Part shown: in pieces, positions 6,174 through 10,681 of the stretch
Position numbering within the stretch: position 1 is the stretch's first letter
How the letters are laid out: every line of letters starts with the position of its first letter
Source of the DNA: 13-2-20CM-68-14 sp046723355
GTDB lineage: Bacteria > Actinomycetota > Thermoleophilia > Gaiellales > Gaiellaceae
Assembly: GCA_046723355.1 (NCBI GenBank)
Contig: JBKOUJ010000070.1
Coordinates: forward strand, 1 to 10,681
Reading direction: 5' to 3'
DNA: 10,681 nucleotides
Made by a program: the position numbers and the translations under genes
The notes under the pieces: model-generated
Told to the model about the DNA's origin: nothing
Database searches by the model: none
What the model saw: only the letters and a program-made list of their open reading frames with translations

Positions 6174-7391
6174 GTGGGGCGCGAGCGCGAACTGAAGCTC
6201 GTGCCAGACCAGCAGCACGAGCTCGATCGCGCCTGGGAGGCGCTCGCCGAGCGCGAGCGCCGCGGCGAGGATGCGATCCGCCAGCGTGCGCTCGAGCTCG
6301 AGGATCGAAGCGCCCGCGTCTCGGCGCTCTGGGAGGAGCTGACCGAGCGGTCGACCGAGCTCGCTGCCCAGGACACCGCGCTCCGCGACCGCGAACGAGC
6401 GCTGGCCGAGGAGCGGATCGAGCTCGAGCGAAAAGAGCGGCTCGTCCGTGACGCGGAGGCCGGGGTCGAGGCCGCGCGCCGCCGGCTCTTCGACCTCGAG
6501 GCTCTCGAAGCGGAGCTCAAGGCGCGGCAGATCGAGATCGACGAGCGCGGCGAGTGGCTCGCGGCCGCCGAGGTACAGCTCGCCCAACGCGAGCTCGCCG
6601 TCGCCGAGCGCGAACAGAACGTTGAGCGCCGGGTCCCGGAGCTCGAGCGGCGGGAGGCGGCCGTCGTAGAGCTCGCGCCGCGCGAAGCCGAGCTTTCACT
6701 CCTGCGGGCTCGCCTCGAGGCCGAGCAGGCGCGCATCGAGGATCTCCGCGCCGAGGCGGAGCGCCGGCTCGGCGAGGTGGGCCCGCGCGAGGAAGAGGCG
6801 CGCCGCCGCGCCGCCGACCTGGACGCTCGTGAGCCGGGCCTCGACCGGCGGGCCGAGCATCTCGAGGCCCGTGCGGACCGACTCGCCGCCGCGGAGACGA
6901 AGGCCGCGATCGCGCTGCGCGACGTCCGCGAGGAGCAGCGCCGGCTCGAGAAGGCGCAGGCCGAGCTGACGGGGATCGACGCACGGGAGGCGGAGCTCCA
7001 GCAGCTCGCCGCCGAAGTGGCAGAGCGCGGCGCGTGGGTCACGATCGCAGAACAGGGGCTCGACGCGCGGGTAGCGCAGGCGGCTGAGCTCGAAGCGGCG
7101 GTGCAGCGGAGCCAACGCGCGCTCGACCTTCGCGAGTCGGAGCTCGAGCGCTTCGAGCAGAGCCTGAACGCGCGCGAGCAGGCGCTCGACTCAGCCGAGG
7201 GTGACCTCGAGCAGCGCAGGCGCAGCTTGTTCGTCTCGCCGGAACCTGGCGCCCCGTCCAGTAATGATCTTGCGTTTCTGGCGAGTGACTCGGGTCGCCA
7301 GGCAAGGACGCAGGGAGCGTCCATATCCGTAGATATGGGCGCGACTGAGGACGCCGCCTGGCGGCGCGAGGCGCCGCCAGAGACGCCCTGA
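6174..7391 (+). CDS. Long Glu/Arg/Ala-rich coiled-coil protein, function unknown
   Basis: A 405-residue soluble protein. From about residue 10 to 350 it is almost unbroken amphipathic helix of the form LxxREExLxxRxxEL, rich in Glu, Arg, Ala and Leu with hardly any Gly or Pro; a single long coiled coil, probably a rod or scaffold (cytoskeletal, polar or chromosome-associated roles are all possible). It has no signal peptide, membrane segment or catalytic motif. Sequence similarity to SMC, FilP or DivIVA proteins would be dominated by the heptads and should not be used to name it. The start is GTG 6174 (AAAGG at 6166-6170 is close, spacing 3) or GTG 6201. Heptads stop near residue 350. Residues 359-405 (GAPSSNDLAF onward) are of different composition and are encoded by the inverted-repeat element at 7248-7411, so the native C-terminus was probably different. 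The stop codon abuts that of serS on the other strand. Confidence 0.8.
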   Translation: MGRERELKLVPDQQHELDRAWEALAERERRGEDAIRQRALELEDRSARVSALWEELTERSTELAAQDTALRDRERALAEERIELERKERLVRDAEAGVEAARRRLFDLEALEAELKARQIEIDERGEWLAAAEVQLAQRELAVAEREQNVERRVPELERREAAVVELAPREAELSLLRARLEAEQARIEDLRAEAERRLGEVGPREEEARRRAADLDAREPGLDRRAEHLEARADRLAAAETKAAIALRDVREEQRRLEKAQAELTGIDAREAELQQLAAEVAERGAWVTIAEQGLDARVAQAAELEAAVQRSQRALDLRESELERFEQSLNAREQALDSAEGDLEQRRRSLFVSPEPGAPSSNDLAFLASDSGRQARTQGASISVDMGATEDAAWRREAPPETP

Positions 7392-7411
7392 CTATTGCTG
7401 GACGGGGCGCC
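7248..7411. mobile_element. 164-bp inverted-repeat-bounded structured element holding the stop codons of both flanking genes
   Basis: A perfect 14-bp inverted repeat, GGCGCCCCGTCCAG at 7248-7261 and CTGGACGGGGCGCC at 7398-7411, bounds a segment with three further hairpins. These are CTGGCGA/TCGCCAG (7278-7284/7295-7301), an 11-bp stem with CGTA loop (7317-7327/7332-7342) and a 10-bp stem with GAG loop (7358-7367/7371-7380). The stops of the coiled-coil gene (TGA 7389-7391) and serS (TAG 7394-7392) lie inside. It encodes no protein of its own that I can see. It could be a MITE-like insertion or a folded RNA closed by the 14-bp stem. No target-site duplication is obvious at the edges. Confidence 0.55.
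7358..7380. terminator. 10-bp stem, 3-nt loop: candidate terminator for serS
   Basis: CTGGCGGCGC (7358-7367) pairs perfectly with GCGCCGCCAG (7371-7380), loop GAG. On the minus strand it begins 11 nt after the serS stop codon, a good place for a terminator. On the plus strand it lies just before the stop of the coiled-coil gene, so it is coding there. There is no U tract on either strand. Confidence 0.5.
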
Positions 7412-8627
7412 CGTTCGGCCTGATCTCGGCCGGCGCTCCGTAGTCGCGCAGCACTTCCGGCACTTCGACCGAGCCGTCGTCGCGCTGGAAGTTCTCTAGC
7501 ACGGCCAGCAGCCAGCGGTCGGTCGCGGCAGTGCCGTTGAGCGTGTGGACCGGCTGCGGGCCGCCGTTCGGCCGGTAGCGGATCTGAAGGCGCCGCGCCT
7601 GGAAGTCGGTCGTGTTCGAGCACGAGGTGAGCTCGCGGTAGCGCTGCTGGCTCGGAAACCAGCCCTCGAGGTCGTACTTGCGGGCCGCCTGGGCGCCGAG
7701 GTCTCCCGCGGCAATGTCGACGACGCGATAAGGCACCCCTACCGTCTGCGCGAGCTCCTCCTCGATCGCGAGCAGTCGCTCGTGCTCGTCCGGCGACTCC
7801 TCCGGCCGGCAGAAGACGAACATCTCGACTTTGTCGAACTGGTGGACGCGGAACATCCCACGCGTGTCCTTGCCGGCTGCGCCCGCCTCGCGGCGAAAAC
7901 ACGTCGAGTAAGCGGCGTAGTGGAGGGGCAGCGTGTCCGGGTCCAGGATCTCGTCCATGTGGAAGCCGGCGAGCGCAACCTCGGAGGTTCCCGTCAGGTA
8001 GAGCCCGTCGCTCTCGATCTCGTAGATGTTGGATCGCTCGGTCGGGAAGAAGCCGGTGCCGTACATCGCTTGCTCGCGGACGAGCACGGGCGGGCGCATC
8101 AGCGTGAACCCCGACTCCACAAGGCGAGCCATTGCCAGCCTGAAGATCGACTGCTCGAGTAAGGCCGAGTCGCCGACGACGTAGCCGAACCGCGAGCCCG
8201 AAAGCCGGGCCGCGCGCTCCATCTCGAACCGGCCGAGCTCGAGGTGGTCCCGTGGGTGCTCGAGCTGACGCGGCTCGCCCCAGCGCCGTATCTCGACCGC
8301 GTCGTCCTCGGTCTCGCCGTCGGGAACGTCCTCGTGCGGGGGGTTCGGGACTGCTTCGAGCGCGGCGTCGCGCGCCGCTTCCGCCTCAGCGAGCTGCTGC
8401 TCGGTCTCGCGCAGCTCCTCCTTGACCTGCTTGAGCGCTTCGACCTGCGCCGGCGTGGGCTTCCCGTCGATCTTCTGGCGCGATCGAAGCTCGTCGACCC
8501 TCGGAACGAGACCGCGCCAGCGCTCATCGGCGGCGAGCCACGCGTCGAAGGCCTCGGCGGCGCCCTTGCGCGCAAGCGCGGACCGGTAGGCGTCCGGGTC
8601 GTTGCGCGCGGCCTTCGCGTCGATCAA
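7392..8627 (-). CDS. serS: Seryl-tRNA synthetase
   Basis: Class II aminoacyl-tRNA synthetase, 411 residues (family about 410-430), cytoplasmic, charging tRNA-Ser. The N-terminus MIDAKAARNDPDAYRSALARKG is the standard SerRS opening. A helical arm (about 30-95) should bind the long variable arm of tRNA-Ser. The core has the serine-binding TSE (214-216) in LTGTSEVALAG, motif 2 as CFRREAGAAGKDTRGMFRVHQFDKVE in two parts (243-268), SCSNTTDFQARR (335-346), and motif 3 as TLNGTAATDRWLLAVLENFQ (362-381) with ATP-binding Arg371. The TTG start at 8627 is set by this homology. It is 7 nt after the cytochrome stop codon with no Shine-Dalgarno site, so it is probably translated by coupling. The last five residues (RPVQQ) are encoded by the inverted-repeat element; the catalytic domain is complete before that, so the enzyme should be active. 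Confidence 0.97.
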   Translation of the reverse strand: MIDAKAARNDPDAYRSALARKGAAEAFDAWLAADERWRGLVPRVDELRSRQKIDGKPTPAQVEALKQVKEELRETEQQLAEAEAARDAALEAVPNPPHEDVPDGETEDDAVEIRRWGEPRQLEHPRDHLELGRFEMERAARLSGSRFGYVVGDSALLEQSIFRLAMARLVESGFTLMRPPVLVREQAMYGTGFFPTERSNIYEIESDGLYLTGTSEVALAGFHMDEILDPDTLPLHYAAYSTCFRREAGAAGKDTRGMFRVHQFDKVEMFVFCRPEESPDEHERLLAIEEELAQTVGVPYRVVDIAAGDLGAQAARKYDLEGWFPSQQRYRELTSCSNTTDFQARRLQIRYRPNGGPQPVHTLNGTAATDRWLLAVLENFQRDDGSVEVPEVLRDYGAPAEIRPNGRPVQQ

Positions 8628-8634
8628 GCCGGTA

Positions 8635-9066
8635 CTACTGGTTCTGGGTCAGGAAGGAGACGAGGTCGGCGAGCTGCTTCTTGGGCAGGTTCGCGAACGA
8701 GGTCGGCATGACGTTCTGGTAGCCGGACTCCACGTAGGCGCCCGGATCGGTGATCGACGTCGCGACGAACTGCGGGAGCGGCCCCTCGTTCGCCTTCTGC
8801 GCGTATTGCGCCAGCTTGTCGAGGTCGGGCCCGATCGTGGCGTGCGAGCCGGCCGGGCCGTAGGTGTGGCAGCCGGTGCAGCCCTGCGACGAGAACAGCG
8901 TCTTGCCGGCGGCGGGATTCCCCTTGGCGAGCGTCGGCGCGGTCGTCTGCTGCCTGGCCATGGTCCCCTCGACGCCCGCCGCCGTTGGGCTCACGGTGCC
9001 CTCGGAGCCGCATCCTGCAAGCAGCAGTGCCGAGCCGGCGACGAGGATTGCGACGGCGACACGCAT
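8635..9066 (-). CDS. Lipoprotein monohaem cytochrome c
   Basis: A 143-residue c-type cytochrome. Residues 1-19 are a lipoprotein signal peptide with lipobox LLAGC (lipidated Cys19), so the mature protein should be anchored on the outer face of the cytoplasmic membrane. A Thr/Ala-rich linker follows. The haem site is CTGCH (63-67), with His67 as one axial ligand, and Met120 in YQNVMPTSFANLP is the likely second ligand. The C-terminal helix LADLVSFLTQNQ closes a class I fold. The pattern GxxLFxxxGCxxCH with a distal MP resembles the small cytochrome domains of cytochrome c oxidase and related electron carriers, so it probably shuttles electrons in respiration. ATG 9066 is 11 nt after the stop of the membrane-protein gene and its own stop is 7 nt before serS, so the three genes look like one transcript. 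The oxidase or reductase partner is not in the window. Confidence 0.93.
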   Translation of the reverse strand: MRVAVAILVAGSALLLAGCGSEGTVSPTAAGVEGTMARQQTTAPTLAKGNPAAGKTLFSSQGCTGCHTYGPAGSHATIGPDLDKLAQYAQKANEGPLPQFVATSITDPGAYVESGYQNVMPTSFANLPKKQLADLVSFLTQNQ

Positions 9067-9077
9067 GGGGCGTGAGT

Positions 9078-10577
9078 CTAATCACGCGCGGGAGCGCTTC
9101 GGCTCCAGGTGAAGATGGCGATTGCCACGAGCGCGCCGAAGCGGAGCACGTCGAACCCCGAGTCGTTGACGAGCAGCGAAACGACGAGCGCGACGAGGAA
9201 CGCATCGAGCGTGCGGGAGCGGGGTCGCAGCACGGCGAGGACGGCAAGCGTGACGAGCGAAAGGACGGCGATCTCGAGGTGGTCGGTCTTGTTGACGATC
9301 CCGCGCCACGAGAGGTGCAGGCGGTGTCCGAGGTCGGAGAAGAGGCTCCCCGGCCCGCCGCCGACCGCATGGGTGACATGGCTGGAACCGCCGGTGGCGG
9401 CGTCGAGGCCGACCAACGCCAGCCCCACGGCGATGACGCCTGCGGCCGCCAGCACCGCCCGGCCCACGGTCACGCGGGCGCGCGTCTCGATCAGCGCGAG
9501 CGTCGCGAATCCGGCCGCGTAGACGATCAGGCCGCCCCCGTCGGCGCCGAGGCGGCTCCACCCGACGAAGACGAGGCTGGCGAGCGCGACGACCGCGAGG
9601 ACCGGCAGGCCGACGAGAGCCCCGAGCGCCAACGCCGGCCCGAGCAGGAGCGTCTCGACCTGGTTCGTCATCCCGTAGAAGCGGCCGCCGCCCTCGGGAT
9701 GCGGTCCGATCGCCGCGAGCGAAACCGTCTCGGAGAAAGCGCCGAGAACGACCGCATAAACGCCGAGCAGCGCCGCGAGCGCCACGGCGAGCAGCGCCGG
9801 AGTCCGGGCCGCGACCGCGAGCGGGACGGTCAACGCGAGCGCGATCGCGCCGCTCCACCAGGGGATCGAGTGGACCACGTGCAGCGCCGAGGCGATCGTG
9901 GAGGCGAGCACCATCGCCGGCACCGCGAGCAGGCTTGCGCGTGCAAAGAGGGGCCGGCGGAACCCCCAGGCGAGCGCGGCGAAGCCGAACACGAGCACGA
10001 TCAGCGCGCGGGTGCTTCGTTTGCGCGAGAAGTGCGCGGCCTCGAGCCGCGCCTTTAACTCCGCCAGATGAGCGGGTGCGTTGGGGTTGCGCCGGGACGT
10101 GAGGATCGGCTTTCTACCGCGTTCGAGGTCGCGCACCGTGGGAGCTACGTCGGCGATCGAGACGAGGCCGACGATGCGCGTCGAGCTCGACGAGAGCAGT
10201 CCGTGGTAGCCGCCGCCGACGATCGCGATCGGGTAGCGCGCGAAGTTGTGGTGCTTGCCGGACGGCGGCAGCGCGACGTAGATCGTCACCGGAGCGGGCG
10301 GGCCGCCGAGCCGGATCAGCGGCTTTCCCGAGGGCTTGCCGCCGAGCAGTGAGTTCTCGAGCTTGCCGTGCGTCAGCGACAGCAGCGCGGTCTTGCGGCT
10401 GACGTTCGAGCCCGAGGCGGGCACCATTGAGCCGACCGCCCCTCGCGCCGCATACCGCTCGGGCGCGAACACCGGGACGACCCGCACTGCCACGCGTTCT
10501 CGCGCCGCCCTTGCGCTCTGCGCCCCGGCGAGCGCCAGGCCGACGGCTACGATTCCGATGAAAACCTTTGCCCTCAA
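9078..10577 (-). CDS. Polytopic membrane protein with N-terminal extracytoplasmic domain, function unknown
   Basis: A 499-residue protein from TTG 10577. An N-terminal signal or anchor (AKVFIGIVAVGLALAGAQSARA) precedes an extracytoplasmic domain to about residue 185. A block of about ten hydrophobic helices follows (about 190 to 490) with a loop GGGRFYGMTNQVETLLLG (296-313). The sequence GLVSIADVAPTVRDL (137-151) resembles the late part of alkaline-phosphatase/sulfatase-like domains, and the RFYG-MTNQ loop resembles the RYYGIGNE motif of Gram-positive membrane proteins with the same two-part layout. The domain is short and I see no full metal-ligand set, so it may be a degenerate, non-catalytic relative. 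A longer reading from GTG 10649 would overlap the htpX start by 56 bp and adds a hydrophilic stretch, so I prefer TTG 10577. It heads the apparent operon with cytochrome c and serS. Confidence 0.8.
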   Translation of the reverse strand: MRAKVFIGIVAVGLALAGAQSARAARERVAVRVVPVFAPERYAARGAVGSMVPASGSNVSRKTALLSLTHGKLENSLLGGKPSGKPLIRLGGPPAPVTIYVALPPSGKHHNFARYPIAIVGGGYHGLLSSSSTRIVGLVSIADVAPTVRDLERGRKPILTSRRNPNAPAHLAELKARLEAAHFSRKRSTRALIVLVFGFAALAWGFRRPLFARASLLAVPAMVLASTIASALHVVHSIPWWSGAIALALTVPLAVAARTPALLAVALAALLGVYAVVLGAFSETVSLAAIGPHPEGGGRFYGMTNQVETLLLGPALALGALVGLPVLAVVALASLVFVGWSRLGADGGGLIVYAAGFATLALIETRARVTVGRAVLAAAGVIAVGLALVGLDAATGGSSHVTHAVGGGPGSLFSDLGHRLHLSWRGIVNKTDHLEIAVLSLVTLAVLAVLRPRSRTLDAFLVALVVSLLVNDSGFDVLRFGALVAIAIFTWSRSAPARD

Positions 10578-10583
10578 GGAAGG
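10576..10583 (+). promoter_or_regulatory. Shine-Dalgarno site of the HtpX-like gene
   Basis: AAGGAAGG lies 10 nt before ATG 10594 and is the clearest ribosome binding site in the window. It overlaps the proposed TTG start of the divergent membrane-protein gene. Confidence 0.7.
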
Positions 10584-10593
10584 CCGATTCTCG

Positions 10594-10681
10594 ATGAAGC
10601 GCAAGACATTCGGACGTGACCGCGGGCTCTCGCTGCGCATGCTGCTCACGGGCTCGCTGCTCGGACTCCTCTACGTCATCT
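10594..10681 (+). CDS. htpX: HtpX-like membrane zinc metalloprotease, N-terminus only
   Basis: The first 29 codons of a gene that leaves the right edge. The opening reads MKRKTFGRDRGLSLRMLLTG and then the hydrophobic SLLGLLYVI. The pattern R-T-F-x-R-D-R-G-L-S-x-R-M followed by a transmembrane helix is the usual start of actinobacterial HtpX, an M48 zinc protease that degrades damaged membrane proteins. The HExxH site is outside the window, so the assignment rests on the N-terminal pattern. A strong Shine-Dalgarno site supports the start. It is divergent from the membrane-protein gene, with only 16 bp between the proposed start codons, so each promoter must lie within or across the other gene's 5' end. 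Confidence 0.75.
   Translation, partial: MKRKTFGRDRGLSLRMLLTGSLLGLLYVI

Noticed and set aside
5786..7324. Open frame of 512 codons on the minus strand across the coiled-coil gene and tRNA-Ser
   Set aside because: Its product is an Arg/Ser/Ala-rich low-complexity string, the usual antisense of Glu/Arg/Leu codons, and it runs straight through tRNA-Ser.
608..7408. CCCCGTCC or its complement GGACGGGG at 608, 1065, 2371, 6134, 7252 and 7401, considered as a dispersed motif
   Set aside because: An 8-mer of this composition is expected about twice by chance in such GC-rich DNA, and two of the six copies are ordinary coding sequence, so the excess is weak.
8985..10058. Open frame of 357 codons on the plus strand
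   Set aside because: It is antisense to the membrane-protein gene; the Arg/Asp/Glu-rich product mirrors hydrophobic codons on the other strand.

Overview
The window is GC-rich, bacterial and densely coded, with GTG and TTG starts and few clear Shine-Dalgarno sites. The gene types (an Aur1-like PAP2 protein, a GT-C glycosyltransferase, a divergent HtpX, a SerRS of actinobacterial flavour) suggest a high-GC actinobacterium, perhaps class Thermoleophilia. That placement is inferred from protein style; no rRNA is present to test it.

Layout, left to right. (1) Positions 1-571, minus: N-terminal part of a GAF-domain protein that runs off the left edge. (2) 623-1942, minus: a GT-C membrane glycosyltransferase whose essential N-terminus lies upstream of its only usable start. 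It is divergent from (3), about 2105-2938, plus: a PAP2/Aur1-like membrane phosphatase or phosphotransferase. (4) 3005-3685, plus: a one-helix membrane protein with a KGNGGGN tail, coupled by an ATGA overlap to (5) 3682-5490, plus: a sensor histidine kinase with no response regulator beside it. (6) 5491-6011: about 520 bp of non-coding DNA with several hairpins. (7) 6012-6100, minus: tRNA-Ser(UGA). (8) 6174-7391, plus: a long coiled-coil protein, convergent with (9). (9) 10577-7392, minus: an apparent operon of a polytopic membrane protein, a lipoprotein cytochrome c and seryl-tRNA synthetase. (10) 10594 to the right edge, plus: the start of an HtpX-like protease.

The most unusual feature is at the serS/coiled-coil junction. 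A perfect 14-bp inverted repeat (7248-7261 and 7398-7411) bounds 164 bp holding three further strong hairpins. The stop codons of both convergent genes lie inside it and touch (TGA 7389-7391 and TAG 7394-7392). The unit looks like a small inserted repeat or structured RNA that has replaced the 3' ends of both genes: the last 47 residues of the coiled-coil protein and the last 5 of SerRS are encoded by it. A second oddity is the divergent pair around 1950-2190, where protein homology for both genes extends past any canonical start codon.

Functional themes: cell-envelope work (GT-C enzyme, PAP2 enzyme, polytopic membrane protein, HtpX), sensing (GAF protein, histidine kinase), respiration (cytochrome c) and serine decoding (SerRS with a tRNA-Ser about 1.3 kb away).
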